Of a DNA stretch of 30,250 nucleotides, positions 1 to 8,945 are shown piece after piece. The notes below the pieces were generated by a model, which was not told the DNA's origin, did not search any database, and saw only the letters and a program-made list of their open reading frames with translations. The stretch's first letter is position 1; every line of letters starts with the position of its first letter. The stretch is from Muribaculaceae bacterium (GTDB taxonomy: Bacteria; Bacteroidota; Bacteroidia; Bacteroidales; Muribaculaceae). Location: NCBI GenBank assembly GCA_017557665.1, contig JAFYYI010000064.1, positions 1-30,250 on the forward strand, given 5' to 3'. A program made the translations under genes and the position numbers.

Positions 1-1
1 C

Positions 2-148
2 AGCGATGCGATCATGCTCATCAACTACGTGCTCAATGGCACGGCTCAAGGCATCAACCTCGAAAACGCCAATTGCAATCAGGATAATGTGGTGAACATC
101 TCTGACGCAATCACGCTCATCAACTATGTGCTCAACGGCTCATGGTAA
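2..148 (+). CDS. C-terminal fragment of a protein with a dockerin type I-like tail (5' end outside window)
   Basis: The window opens inside a reading frame that ends at TAA 146-148. The 48 visible residues hold two half-repeats, SDAIMLINYVLNG and NISDAITLINYVLNG, separated by a short linker. This is the calcium-binding dockerin-like repeat also seen at the end of the gene at 9733. In Bacteroidales such tails occur on secreted proteins without a cellulosome; what they bind is not known to me. The catalytic or binding part lies upstream and cannot be judged. The hairpin at 233-267 probably ends its transcript. Confidence 0.75.
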   Translation, partial: SDAIMLINYVLNGTAQGINLENANCNQDNVVNISDAITLINYVLNGSW

Positions 149-232
149 CAGGTTAGAGGTTAGAGGTTAAAGAGGTTTCTGCCTTAATGCTCGCTGCACT
201 AGCAGTTTAGAGTTTAGATAGGCTTCCGCATT

Positions 233-267
233 GTGGAGACGCAAGATTTTGCGTCTCCACTTTTTTT
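233..267 (+). terminator. Rho-independent terminator
   Basis: A perfect 12-bp stem (233-244 with 249-260, loop GATT) is followed directly by seven T. It lies 85 bases downstream of the dockerin-tail gene and upstream of recA, so it insulates the two. The stretch 149-232 before it contains a short tandem GGTTAGA-type repeat and nothing else I recognise. Confidence 0.9.
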
Positions 268-427
268 ACATTGACTTGACCTGATTTAACCTTCTTTGTT
301 GTTGCAGTGCCAAGAAATTGCACCATCTTGTTATTCCTTTGCATTGTCAAACGGAGACCAGGAACTTTAAGGTCTTTAAGGCCCTTAATGGAGAAAGAGG
401 AATTTTAAACTTAAAACTTAATAAACT

Positions 428-1531
428 ATGACTGAGCAGACTTTAAATCAAGAAGTGATGATTGACGGGCAACAGGTGCTGAGCATCGCCACGCCCGACA
501 TTGTGAACAACCACGTGGCCGAGACCATTCCCCACTCGACGCACACGGTCGAGGTGGATCCCATGAAGTTGCAGGTGATGCAGAATGCCGTCGCCAAGAT
601 TGAGAAAGCCTTTGGCACTTGTGCCATCATGCGTATGAACGACGAGAGCATCGAGGACGTCGATGTCATCCCCACCGGTTCCATCGGGCTGGACCGAGCC
701 CTGGGCGTGGGTGGCTATCCCCGCGGCCGCATCGTTGAAATCTACGGTCCTGAATCATCGGGCAAGACCACGCTGGCACTGCATGCCATAGCCCAAGCGC
801 AACAGATGGGCGGCATCGCGGCCTATATCGATGCTGAGCACGCCTTTGACCGCTCCTATGCCGAAGCCGTTGGCGTGAACACGCGCAACCTGTGGATCAG
901 CCAGCCCGACAACGGCGAGCAAGCACTTGAAATTGCCGACCAACTCATCCGCTCGGCGGCCATCGACGTCATCGTCATCGACAGCGTGGCCGCCTTGACG
1001 CCCAAAGCCGAGATTGAAGGCGAGATGGGCGAGAGCAAGATGGGGCTGCAGGCCCGCCTGATGAGCCAGGCACTGAGGAAACTCACTGCTACGATTTCCA
1101 AGACCCGCACCTGCTGCATCTTCATCAACCAGTTGAGGGAGAAGCTGGGCGTGATGTTCGGCAATCCCGAGACGACGACCGGCGGCAATGCGTTGAAGTT
1201 CTACAGCAGCGTGCGGCTGGACATCCGCCGCCTGGCGCACATCAAGGACGGTGACCGTGTGCTGGGCGCCCAGACGCGTGTCAAGGTGGTGAAGAACAAG
1301 GTCGCCCCACCCTTCCGCAAGGCTGAGTTTGATGTCATCTACGGCACGGGCATCAGCCGCGAGAGCGAACTCATCGACCTGGGTGTCGAGGCCGGCATCA
1401 TCAAGAAGAGCGGCGCATGGTTCAGTTGGCAAGAGACGCGTCTGGGCCAGGGTCGCGAAGCCGCCAAGCAGTTCCTCGTCGACAACCCCGACATAGCCGA
1501 GGCCATCGCCGAGTTGCTGCACACCCCATAA
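428..1531 (+). CDS. recA: RecA recombinase with N-terminal extension
   Basis: RecA forms filaments on single-stranded DNA and drives homologous strand exchange and the SOS response. Visible motifs are Walker A GPESSGKT (residues 107-114), DAEHAFD (135-141), Walker [11 protein letters not shown] (181-190), FINQLR (232-237) and the L2 region [15 protein letters not shown] (245-259). At 367 residues it carries about 45 extra N-terminal residues before the usual beginning ([17 protein letters not shown]). Met46 (base 563) has a GAGGTGG stretch just upstream and is an alternative start. The ATG at 428 follows an A-rich, Bacteroidota-style start region, so I kept it. The C-terminus ends at IAELLHTP and lacks the acidic tail of many RecA proteins. 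The gene appears monocistronic. A possible -7 box (TTCCTTTG, 334-341) is imperfect. Confidence 0.95.
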   Translation: MTEQTLNQEVMIDGQQVLSIATPDIVNNHVAETIPHSTHTVEVDPMKLQVMQNAVAKIEKAFGTCAIMRMNDESIEDVDVIPTGSIGLDRALGVGGYPRGRIVEIYGPESSGKTTLALHAIAQAQQMGGIAAYIDAEHAFDRSYAEAVGVNTRNLWISQPDNGEQALEIADQLIRSAAIDVIVIDSVAALTPKAEIEGEMGESKMGLQARLMSQALRKLTATISKTRTCCIFINQLREKLGVMFGNPETTTGGNALKFYSSVRLDIRRLAHIKDGDRVLGAQTRVKVVKNKVAPPFRKAEFDVIYGTGISRESELIDLGVEAGIIKKSGAWFSWQETRLGQGREAAKQFLVDNPDIAEAIAELLHTP

Positions 1532-1660
1532 ACCTTGATTCTGATACCATGAAAAAACCTGACAGGGGGTGCCTTCAACCGGGGCTCCTCCTGTAATGCT
1601 TGCGGACAAACATTTCAAAACCTTTCACAGCGCCCGTGTCATAAATTGCCATTCGGAAAT

Positions 1661-1765
1661 ATAACCGTGCTTCGCACGGGAAATTAAACAAATTTTTAAT
1701 TTAAAATTTATGTTTCAAGCGTATTTATAATAATTTGATTAATTTCCCGCCCGCAGGGCGGTTAT
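1661..1765. repeat. Small inverted-repeat element, copy 1 (MITE- or REP-like)
   Basis: The 105-base unit starts ATAACCGTGCTTCGCACGGG and ends with an inverted counterpart, CCCGCCCGCAGGGCGGTTAT. The outer 27 bases of each end match as an imperfect inverted repeat (ATAACCG...CGGGAAATTAA). Each tip also folds on itself: CCGTGC/GCACGG and CCGCCC/GGGCGG. The middle is AT-rich. A second copy lies at 3060-3143 on the other side of the protease gene. The rest of 1532-1905 holds the protease promoter and no gene I can support. Confidence 0.7.
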
Positions 1766-1830
1766 AATTCCAGCAGTTGAATTATGACACAGCCCTATGG
1801 CCGATAGCGGTCAAAAAAAGTCGCGCAATA

Positions 1831-1860
1831 TTGCCATTTATTAATTATTTACTACTTTTG
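1831..1860 (+). promoter_or_regulatory. Bacteroidota-type promoter of the protease lipoprotein gene
   Basis: TTG at 1831-1833 is followed, 19 bases later, by TACTTTTG (1853-1860), matching the TTTG / TAnnTTTG consensus of the Bacteroidota housekeeping sigma factor. It lies downstream of the in-frame ATG at 1777, which therefore cannot be the start, and supports the ATG at 1906. Confidence 0.7.
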
Positions 1861-1905
1861 CCGCGTTATTACAATCATCCGATTCAATTTGCTACATCAG
1901 GAAAC

Positions 1906-3009
1906 ATGAACAAATCTGTCTTTACCCTCATATTGCTGGCGCTGATGGGCCTGGCCACGGCCTGCGGTCCCAAAGAGATGACACCCGAGGAGATTTACAA
2001 CCAGGAAGCCTCGGGCGTGGTGCTGGTACTCAACCAGTTCTATTATTCCGCCGAATTGTCCGACGGTTCAAGCATCTACTTCAGCGACTTTAAGGACGGC
2101 AAGCTGGAAGATGTTTCTTTTAACGAGGACAGCATCGTCAGCTCAATGGCGTTTGGCACCGCTTTCTTTATCGGCAGTGACGGCAGCCTGCTCACTAACC
2201 AACACGTGGTTGCTCCCGATATTCCCCAACAAGAGGTCAGGCGCTATGTCCAAGGTATGCTCAGGAACCTGAAGGAGGAATACAAGGCTATGGAAAATGC
2301 CATGAGCGCTCATCATGAAGAACTGCAGGAGGAGATTGAGGATGACACCCACTGGAAGTTTGACTTGGACCGGGGCATACACCAGGAGGAAAGCGAAGAA
2401 AATGATGATCGCCGCGCCTTGCAGAGAAGTCTGGAAAATGATATTGAGACCGTCCAGGCGCGCATTGATGAGATTGAGGCACTAGACATGAGCAAAATCA
2501 AGATCACGACCCACAGCAAAGTGAGCATCGCCTATCACGACTCCTATGTGACCTCACCTGAGGATTTCCAGCCCTGTGTCGTCATCAAGACCAGTTCCGA
2601 AAATGAGGCCGACCTGGCGCTGATTCGCCTGAAAAACAAGCAGACGCCGTCCAAGGCCCATATCTTCACCATGCCCAAGGATGAGGGCAATATACTGGGC
2701 CCAAGTCAGGAAGAGCGCGAGACGCTGACCCTTAATCAGCAACTCGTCCTCATCGGGTACAACCAGGGTGTGGAACTCGCCGCCACCAGGGAAGGCATCA
2801 AGGCGCAGCTCACCACCGGCAACGTGTCGCAACAGCCCGACGAGGACCGCGTGATGTACACCATCCCCGTGTTGAACGGCTCGAGTGGCAGCCCCGTGTT
2901 GAACCTTTGGGGTGAACTCGTCGCTGTCAACTTTGCCGGCGCTGAAGGCAAGCAGGGTTTCAACTTCGGCATCCCCTTGAAACAAATCAGGAAATTCCTG
3001 GAACAATAA
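1906..3009 (+). CDS. Trypsin-like (S1/HtrA-type) serine protease lipoprotein
   Basis: Predicted 367-residue lipoprotein. An SPII signal peptide ends in the lipobox LATAC (Cys20). The chymotrypsin-fold triad is visible: His100 in TNQHVV, Asp235 in DLALIRL and Ser326 in NGSSGSPV. Between His and Asp sits an unusual insert (about residues 112-200) of charged, probably coiled-coil helices. No PDZ domain follows, unlike full HtrA/DegP. The expected location is membrane-anchored and facing the periplasm or cell surface; the substrate is unknown. The frame is open from 1777, but the promoter lies at 1831-1860, so 1906 is chosen. The gene is flanked by two copies of the same small inverted-repeat element. 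Confidence 0.85.
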   Translation: MNKSVFTLILLALMGLATACGPKEMTPEEIYNQEASGVVLVLNQFYYSAELSDGSSIYFSDFKDGKLEDVSFNEDSIVSSMAFGTAFFIGSDGSLLTNQHVVAPDIPQQEVRRYVQGMLRNLKEEYKAMENAMSAHHEELQEEIEDDTHWKFDLDRGIHQEESEENDDRRALQRSLENDIETVQARIDEIEALDMSKIKITTHSKVSIAYHDSYVTSPEDFQPCVVIKTSSENEADLALIRLKNKQTPSKAHIFTMPKDEGNILGPSQEERETLTLNQQLVLIGYNQGVELAATREGIKAQLTTGNVSQQPDEDRVMYTIPVLNGSSGSPVLNLWGELVAVNFAGAEGKQGFNFGIPLKQIRKFLEQ

Positions 3010-3059
3010 AAAACAGCAATGATATAAAAGTTGACCCTGCGAAAGAGCCACGCAACATT

Positions 3060-3143
3060 TAACCGCACAAAGCACGGGAAATTAATCAAATTAGATTTCA
3101 AAATTTAATTTTCATCTGATTTCCCACCCGTAGGGCGGTTGAT
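3060..3143. repeat. Small inverted-repeat element, copy 2
   Basis: A shorter (about 84-base), diverged relative of the element at 1661-1765. It begins TAACCGCACAAAGCACGGG, has an AT-rich centre around AAATTAATCAAATTAG, and ends TTTCCCACCCGTAGGGCGGT. The right-tip hairpin (CCACCCGTAGGGCGG) is kept with a wobble; the left tip has decayed. It lies 50 bases behind the protease stop codon and may also act as a transcription end. Confidence 0.6.
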
Positions 3144-3257
3144 ATGCCTGACGGGCCAACTGCCATTTAGTTACCCAAAAAATAATGCGCGTTGATCACG
3201 CGCAATGCAGGAAAGGGGAACAGGAGAGAGGAATAATCCCTTATAAAGAACAGAATA

Positions 3258-3971
3258 TCAACCGTGACGCGTTAGCCGCGCGAGGTAGTCGTAGTGCGGA
3301 CCGTGGGCGATGATTTCGCAATCAAAGCCGTGGGCCGCCGCCTGGTCGCGCAACGTCTCGGCGTCGATGAACAGCCAGGGGAACGGATCGCCCTTGATAT
3401 TCTTGTACTGCATCTGATACTCCAGTTCGCCATAATAGCCATCAACACCCGTGAGGTCGATGATGCCATCCTCGTCCTCAAAGATATAGCAGATGTCGCT
3501 GGAGTCGCACAGGAGTTGTCCGCCAGGTGCCAAGAGATGGTCCACCTGCATGAAAAACGCCGGCAGACGGTTCAACGTGCCCACGATGCCGATGCCGTTC
3601 ATCAGCATCAGGATGGTGTCGAAACAGCCGTCCATCGTGAAGAAATCCTGCTCAATCACGTCATGCACACCGCGCTGCCGCATCGTCTCGACCGCCAGCG
3701 GCGAGATGTCGATGGCGGTGACCCGCTGGTCGGCCTGCTGCAGGGCCAGGGCATGACAGCCGGCTCCCGCGCCCACATCAAGGATAGCGCCACGAGCCTC
3801 GGCGAGTGCCGTGCACTCGATGTCGGGCATCTCGTCCAGGGAGCGGAAGAGTGTCGGCACGGGTATCTCGTCCTCGTCGAACATGGGCGAGAACACACGC
3901 AACCGCGCCGCCTTGCCGGCGGCGTGGTAATCGGCGATGGCGCGACCCATCGGGTCCTTATCGGCTTTCAT
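3258..3971 (-). CDS. Class I SAM-dependent methyltransferase
   Basis: The 237-residue protein has a Rossmann-type methyltransferase core: motif I ILDVGAGAGCHALAL binds S-adenosylmethionine, followed by TAIDISPLAVETMR (acidic residue for the ribose) and FDTILMLMNGIGI (motif IV region). The substrate cannot be told. The start is the ATG at 3971, which overlaps the stop of the upstream reductase gene by one base (TGATG). The frame could begin one codon earlier at a TTG, but the translational coupling favours ATG. The overlap shows the two genes form one operon. Confidence 0.85.
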   Translation of the reverse strand: MKADKDPMGRAIADYHAAGKAARLRVFSPMFDEDEIPVPTLFRSLDEMPDIECTALAEARGAILDVGAGAGCHALALQQADQRVTAIDISPLAVETMRQRGVHDVIEQDFFTMDGCFDTILMLMNGIGIVGTLNRLPAFFMQVDHLLAPGGQLLCDSSDICYIFEDEDGIIDLTGVDGYYGELEYQMQYKNIKGDPFPWLFIDAETLRDQAAAHGFDCEIIAHGPHYDYLARLTRHG

Positions 3972-4591
3972 CAACGGATAAAGTGCATTCCCTGCCAGGG
4001 TTCATACTTGGGCTGCTCGGCAGTCCCCGTGTTCAACTGGCGTATCATCCATGCCATGTTCAGCGCCATGGTGCGCATCGTCTGCATGCCTTCAACATCG
4101 CGACGCACCTCGCCGGGCTCACGTCCGTAGACAATGTTCCAATACTGGGAAGTGGCGAGCGGCATGTTCACCATCTGGAACGGCATCTGCAGGGTCTGGA
4201 AAGCTGCCGACGCGCCACCGCGGCGGCACACGGTAACAGCGGCAGCGGGTTTGCCTTTCACCTTGGCACCGGCAAAGAACATGCGGTGCAGCAGGTTGAG
4301 CACGTTGCCCGTGGGCGTTCCGTAATATACCGGCGAGCCAACGATCAGTCCGTCGGCCTCGTTCATCTTATCTATTACCTCGTTGCACAGGTCATCGTTG
4401 AACACACAGTGACCATTTCCGGCATTCACACAGCCACCACAGGCGATGCAGCCACGTACAGGCTTGGTGCCAATCCATACGATTTCGGTCTTAAAGCCCT
4501 GCTCGTTGAGCGTCTGGGCTGCCTCATTCAAGGCAAAAAAAGTGTTGCCCTTCTCGTGGGGCGAACCGTTAATCAATAAAACTTTTTTCAT
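3971..4591 (-). CDS. NAD(P)H-dependent FMN reductase / flavodoxin-fold protein
   Basis: The 206-residue protein starts MKKVLLINGSPHEKGNT, the FMN phosphate-binding loop of the flavodoxin-like NADPH-dependent FMN reductase family. It continues with a cysteine cluster (CIACGGCVNAGNGHC, about residues 48-62) as in iron-sulfur flavoprotein relatives, then GLIVGSPVYYGTPTGNVLN, the second flavin-binding loop. It probably reduces quinones, nitro compounds or flavin; the exact substrate is unknown. It is the first gene of a two-gene operon with the methyltransferase. The gap before it (4592-4675) holds a small CCTAGG-TCCC-CCTAGG hairpin and no clear promoter. Confidence 0.85.
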   Translation of the reverse strand: MKKVLLINGSPHEKGNTFFALNEAAQTLNEQGFKTEIVWIGTKPVRGCIACGGCVNAGNGHCVFNDDLCNEVIDKMNEADGLIVGSPVYYGTPTGNVLNLLHRMFFAGAKVKGKPAAAVTVCRRGGASAAFQTLQMPFQMVNMPLATSQYWNIVYGREPGEVRRDVEGMQTMRTMALNMAWMIRQLNTGTAEQPKYEPWQGMHFIR

Positions 4592-4675
4592 ATTTTCAGT
4601 CGTTAATTATCAGTTGGTTTTAAAAATCCAGACGCCTAGGTCCCCCTAGGATTCCGGAGGTTTCTCATTTTACTC

Positions 4676-5212
4676 TTAATTCTCGTTGAGGCGCGTCATG
4701 TGATAGCCCATGGCCTTGAGCTGCATGGCCATGCCCATGTGGTACATGCATTGCAGGCAAGCGACATATCCCTTGAAAGCCTCGACCGTGCCCGGCTCGA
4801 TATCCTTGACGAAGAGTGCACGCTTCACGCGCTCGGCACAGTCGCCGACAAGGTTCTGCAAGGCCTCGGCATCATCACTATTCAACCCCAGCACCTCCTC
4901 GAGAACGTACTCGTCGAGGTGGTCATAGCCTCGCTTGTCACGCAGATACAGATACAAATTGTCGATTGCGCTATACTTTTCCCAGTCCTCATCCCAGAAT
5001 TTAGCGACAGCCATGGCAACAAACATCATCCATCCCAACGATGCCACGGGATAGTCGGCAAACTCACGCACGCCGTCGGGCAGATAAGCCTCGGCCACAG
5101 CGGGCCATTTCTCCTCGACATCATGGCACTCGGGCAACCGCTCATCGACAGCGTCACGCTTCAGCAGGAAGCTGTGCAAGTCATTCAATAAAGTTTCGGC
5201 AAAATTCTCCAT
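4676..5212 (-). CDS. Conserved-looking hypothetical protein
   Basis: 178 residues with a normal composition and no signal peptide or membrane segment. I do not recognise the family. It is rich in predicted helix, with an aromatic and acidic middle (KFWDEDWEKYSAIDNLYLYL), a possible pair of small hydrophobic helices, and a Cys/Met-rich C-terminus (VACLQCMYHMGMAMQLKAMG). It starts 30 bases behind the stop of the nucleotide-sugar dehydratase gene on the same strand, so the two are probably cotranscribed. The codon use matches its neighbours, so it is very likely a real gene. Confidence 0.7.
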   Translation of the reverse strand: MENFAETLLNDLHSFLLKRDAVDERLPECHDVEEKWPAVAEAYLPDGVREFADYPVASLGWMMFVAMAVAKFWDEDWEKYSAIDNLYLYLRDKRGYDHLDEYVLEEVLGLNSDDAEALQNLVGDCAERVKRALFVKDIEPGTVEAFKGYVACLQCMYHMGMAMQLKAMGYHMTRLNEN

Positions 5213-5242
5213 ATCTTTATCTTCTTCAAGAGCAGGTTGACG

Positions 5243-7249
5243 TCACTCGGCCTTGGGCTGGAGGCGGTCCTGAGTGCCGTTGTCGGAACCGAGTTCGGCG
5301 GCTATCTCCTTGTCAATCTCCTCAAACTTGCTTTGCTGGCTGCGATACTCGGGCACAAATTCCTTCATGGCATAGACCATGCCGTGCACATCGCCCTTGG
5401 CGGCAAGTGAAATAATGCGGTCGATATTGGCGCACACGTCATTGTAGTCGTAGGTCCTGACACGTGCAATCATGATTTTCTTGTTGACGGTGGCGGTTGT
5501 CTTCTCCTTGTCGTTGAGCAACTCCTCGTAGAGTTTCTCGCCAGGACGCAAACCGATTTCCACAATCTTGATGTCCACGTCGGGTTTGAGGCCCGCCAGG
5601 GAAATCATGCGGCGCGCCAGGTCATAAATCTTCACCGGCTCACCCATGTCAAAGATGTAAATCTCGCCACCACTACCCATGCAACCGGCCTCAAGCACCA
5701 ATGAACAGGCCTCGGGGATGGTCATGAAGTAACGGATGATGTCCTTGTGCGTCACGGTGACAGGACCACCGGCGGCAATCTGCTTGCGGAACAGCGGAAT
5801 CACCGAGCCGTTGCTGCCCAACACGTTACCGAAGCGCGTGGTGATGAACTGCGTCTTCTTGCCCTTGTGCTGGGCATCAAAGAACAGCGACTGGCAGTAA
5901 ATCTCGGCAAGGCGCTTGGTGCAGCCCATGACGTTGGTGGGATTCACGGCCTTGTCGGTGGAAATCATCACAAACTTATAAACATCATACTTGAGGGCAA
6001 GGTCGGCCACGTTGCGCGTTCCCATCACGTTGGCCAGGATAGCCTCGGTGGGGTTGATCTCCATCATGGGCACATGCTTGTAGGCCGCGGCATGGAAGAC
6101 GAAGCGCGGACGGAACTTGCTGAAGGCCTCCTCCACCCTCTCGCGGTTGCGCACGTCACCCATGAACAACTCGACGTTGGCCTTAGGATAGTCCTTCTTC
6201 ATCTCAAGCGAGATGTCGTGCATGGGCGTTTCGGCCTGGTCAAAGAGCACAATCTTGCTGGCACCATAGTTGGCGACCTGCCGCACAATCTCGCTGCCGA
6301 TGGAGCCGCACGCTCCGGTGATCAGCACACAAGAGCCCTTGATGTGCTCGCTCACCATCGGGTTGTTCAAGACGATGGGGTCACGCCCCAAGAGGTCTTC
6401 GATCTGCACCTCCTTGATATAGGTGGAAATGCCGTTATTGCCGTTCTTGTCACTATCCTGCTCAAACTCGGCCACCTTGTTCATGGCCAACAGGGGAATA
6501 TCGTTCTTGATGAAGAAGTCGGCAAACCCACTGTGCATCAAATAGTTGCTTTTGGCATCAAAAATCAGGGCGTCGATGTTGTTCTCGGTGAACACATCGC
6601 TCATCGTCGTCGGGTTAAAGCGGTAGACCTTGAAACCGTTAATCTCGGCATTCTCGGCTCCAGCCTTGATGCTGAGGAGTCCCACGGGCAGGTATTTACC
6701 GCCAATCTCACCCTTCAACGCATTGGCCAGGAACACCGAAGCAAACGATGTACCAAGCACCAAGACGCGCTTGCGGCCCTCATTAGCGCTATTCATGCGC
6801 ATATACAAATACTTGATACACAGTCGCTCAATCATCATCATGGAGAACGACAAGGCACCGATGACCAGGATGTCCCAAAACTTCATGAACGGCGCTTGCA
6901 ACGCGACCATACCGATGACATTGAGGATGAACAGTACCAGCGTAGAGAAGGCGATAACCATGAAAATGCGGTACAAATCCTCGATGACCGACAGTCGGAT
7001 AACGCAAGTGTAGCTCTTGGAGACAAAAGATACTGCATAATAAACCGCAAAGACGATGAAAGCACTGAGCAGGATGTTCTGTGGGGTAATCAACTTATGC
7101 TGTGAATACATGTCGGCAACTACTGTTGCGACAAAACTCACCAGTACAATGAGCATATCCAGAAGCAGGATGATCCATCGTGGTGTGGTCTTCACTTTGA
7201 AAGATCTGAAAATCCTCAGTCCCAGCAGTTTATTTATTATTTGTTCCAT
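5243..7249 (-). CDS. CapD/WbpM/FlaA1-family nucleotide-sugar 4,6-dehydratase (polysaccharide biosynthesis)
   Basis: A 668-residue membrane protein that is expected to convert a UDP-N-acetyl-hexosamine during capsule, O-antigen or glycan synthesis. It has four N-terminal membrane helices (about residues 25-135). A first Rossmann domain follows, with KRVLVLGTSFASVFLANAL (about 160-280). The catalytic SDR domain comes next: ITGACGSIGSEIVRQ (NAD-binding glycine motif, near 316) and MISTDKAVNPTNVMGCTKR, where Met replaces the usual catalytic Tyr of the YxxxK pair, as in the large WbpM-type enzymes. RFGNVLGSNGSVIPLFRKQI and GEIYIFDMGEPVKI are also family signatures. The length is typical for the large form. 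It leads an operon with the gene at 4676. Confidence 0.9.
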   Translation of the reverse strand: MEQIINKLLGLRIFRSFKVKTTPRWIILLLDMLIVLVSFVATVVADMYSQHKLITPQNILLSAFIVFAVYYAVSFVSKSYTCVIRLSVIEDLYRIFMVIAFSTLVLFILNVIGMVALQAPFMKFWDILVIGALSFSMMMIERLCIKYLYMRMNSANEGRKRVLVLGTSFASVFLANALKGEIGGKYLPVGLLSIKAGAENAEINGFKVYRFNPTTMSDVFTENNIDALIFDAKSNYLMHSGFADFFIKNDIPLLAMNKVAEFEQDSDKNGNNGISTYIKEVQIEDLLGRDPIVLNNPMVSEHIKGSCVLITGACGSIGSEIVRQVANYGASKIVLFDQAETPMHDISLEMKKDYPKANVELFMGDVRNRERVEEAFSKFRPRFVFHAAAYKHVPMMEINPTEAILANVMGTRNVADLALKYDVYKFVMISTDKAVNPTNVMGCTKRLAEIYCQSLFFDAQHKGKKTQFITTRFGNVLGSNGSVIPLFRKQIAAGGPVTVTHKDIIRYFMTIPEACSLVLEAGCMGSGGEIYIFDMGEPVKIYDLARRMISLAGLKPDVDIKIVEIGLRPGEKLYEELLNDKEKTTATVNKKIMIARVRTYDYNDVCANIDRIISLAAKGDVHGMVYAMKEFVPEYRSQQSKFEEIDKEIAAELGSDNGTQDRLQPKAE

Positions 7250-7350
7250 ATCTTAGATTCTTCTTTAACTTGAGATTGTCCAAAAAGACAAACGCTTTTC
7301 CTACATGCTCATGACTATTCATTGAGCCAGTAACATTAGGTTCAAGCCCA

Positions 7351-7380
7351 CAAAATTAACTCTTTTATTCCAAACAACAA
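7351..7380 (-). promoter_or_regulatory. Promoter of the nucleotide-sugar dehydratase operon
   Basis: On the minus strand, TTG (7380-7378) is followed 19 bases later by TAATTTTG (7358-7351). A start about seven bases on would give a leader of roughly 95 bases before the ATG at 7249. The remainder of the divergent 426-base gap (7250-7675) shows no gene. Confidence 0.6.
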
Positions 7381-7619
7381 TAATTAAGCCCAAAAAATCA
7401 AATGAGATACTATGAAAACCCTTGACTTGCACTCACAAGAACTGGGCTACAAACCCGTAATTCAGTGACAAATCACCATATCAATAGAGCGCAATGGCAA
7501 GAGACCAGGAGAGATGTGAAAACAGGAGGCTCTGATGGAGATGATGACTGTTAAGGCGCCAAACGGGCGAAAAGCGGCTATTAATGGGCGTGTTTATCAA
7601 AAAAAAGGGCATAAAGCAC

Positions 7620-7648
7620 TTGTGCTAACGATAATTTTTCTAATTTTG
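7620..7648 (+). promoter_or_regulatory. Promoter of the PCMD lipoprotein gene
   Basis: TTG (7620-7622), 18 bases, then TAATTTTG (7641-7648), 28 bases before the ATG at 7676. The -33 element is embedded in a small palindrome, AGCACTTGTGCT (7615-7626), which could be an operator or chance. Confidence 0.65.
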
Positions 7649-7675
7649 CAAGTTTGAAAACAAGAAATACAGAGA

Positions 7676-8857
7676 ATGAACTATAAATCAGACAGTCACG
7701 TGATTCATCGCAACATCCTGGCAACGGCATTATCATTGTTGATGATGACGTTGATGACAAGTTGTTTCGGTGAAGAGCCGGACGGATGCGAGGCCGATAT
7801 CGAGACTGTGACGTTGCATGCTGACAACCCCGAGCAGTTCTTTTTCCAATTGACTGACTCAATGCAGGTTGTGTTCTCGACCGACAACGAGATAACCTTT
7901 GCCGTGCGCGGTGATGCCGACGTGAGCGCCCTGTCTCCCATTTTAACCTTGTCGGCCGGGGCGACGGTGGAACCCGCTAGTGGCAGCACTCATGACTTCA
8001 GCCATGGCCCGGTCACCTATACCGTCACCTCTCAGGACGGCAAGTGGCAGCGCAGTTATTCGGTGAGCGTCATTCCCACGCTGGTCACCGTCTCCGACAC
8101 ACTGCGCTATGACTTTGAGCATTTTGAACTCGAGACGGCTACTCAGCGCTATTACATCTGGCACAACGTGTTGCCCGACGGAACGCTGGGCAATGACTGG
8201 TCCACAGCCAACGCCGGATTCCGCATCTCGATGAGTACCGCCAAGCCCGAGGAGTACCCGTCCACGCCCCTGCTCGAGGGCTATGACGGCGCCGCCGTGT
8301 GCTTGACGACACGTGACACGGGCCCCTTTGGCCGCATGGCCAATAAACGCCTTGCCGCAGGCAACCTGTTCCTTGGCACATTCGACATCAGGATTGCGAT
8401 GAGCGACCACCTGCATGCCACACGCTTCGGCTTGCCGTTCACCAGCCGTCCCGACCGCTTCACGGGCTACTACACCTATCAACCCGGAGAAACGGTCCAG
8501 GACTTCAACGGCAACCCCATTGCCGGTCGAATCGACACGGCCGACGTCTATGCGGTGTTCTACCGCAACCACGACGCTGCAGGCAATGAATTGGTGCTCT
8601 ATGGCGACAACATCCTGTCGAGCGAACAGATTGTCGCTGTCGCCAAATTGGGCTACGTTGCCCCGACGAGCCAGTGGACGCCATGGGACGTGAAATTTGA
8701 GTACCGCGAGGAGATTGACGAGGAACTGCTGGCCAACCGCGGCTATAGTCTGGCCATAGTGTTCTCGTCGAGTTCGGCCGGCGGCGACTTTATCGGCGCC
8801 ATCGGCAGCCGCTTGTGTATCGATAAAGTCCGGCTCATCTGTTCACATGAGGAATAA
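7676..8857 (+). CDS. PCMD-domain outer-surface lipoprotein
   Basis: 393 residues. The N-terminal segment has basic and hydrophobic parts and ends in the lipobox LMTSC (Cys near residue 31), so it is probably a lipoprotein. An Ig-like domain follows (about 40-140, ending TYTVTSQDGKWQRSYSVSV). The C-terminal half matches the putative carbohydrate metabolism domain (PCMD) pattern: YDFEHFEL, GNDWSTANAGF, GYDGAAVCLTTRDTGPFG, AGNLFLGTF, and a DKVRLIC end. The family is thought to bind or process glycans, but no activity is established. The downstream beta-barrel and a second PCMD protein at 9733 suggest a surface glycan-handling group. A gap of 88 bases with a GAATTAGGAATTAGG-type repeat separates it from the barrel gene. 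Confidence 0.8.
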   Translation: MNYKSDSHVIHRNILATALSLLMMTLMTSCFGEEPDGCEADIETVTLHADNPEQFFFQLTDSMQVVFSTDNEITFAVRGDADVSALSPILTLSAGATVEPASGSTHDFSHGPVTYTVTSQDGKWQRSYSVSVIPTLVTVSDTLRYDFEHFELETATQRYYIWHNVLPDGTLGNDWSTANAGFRISMSTAKPEEYPSTPLLEGYDGAAVCLTTRDTGPFGRMANKRLAAGNLFLGTFDIRIAMSDHLHATRFGLPFTSRPDRFTGYYTYQPGETVQDFNGNPIAGRIDTADVYAVFYRNHDAAGNELVLYGDNILSSEQIVAVAKLGYVAPTSQWTPWDVKFEYREEIDEELLANRGYSLAIVFSSSSAGGDFIGAIGSRLCIDKVRLICSHEE

Positions 8858-8945
8858 GGGGATTTAGAAATTAGGAATTAGGAGTTAGCATCCGCCTACT
8901 TTATACTGATGGCTTCGTCCAAGCGAGGTCCAACGATAGAAACAA

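Noticed and set aside
755..1618. 287-codon minus-strand open frame
   Set aside because: It is the antisense shadow of recA with no recognisable domain.
1777..1905. Upstream start for the protease gene
   Set aside because: The promoter lies inside this stretch, and only the ATG at 1906 gives a lipoprotein signal peptide.
5747..7105. 452-codon plus-strand open frame
   Set aside because: It is the antisense shadow of the nucleotide-sugar dehydratase, which has full family motifs on the minus strand.
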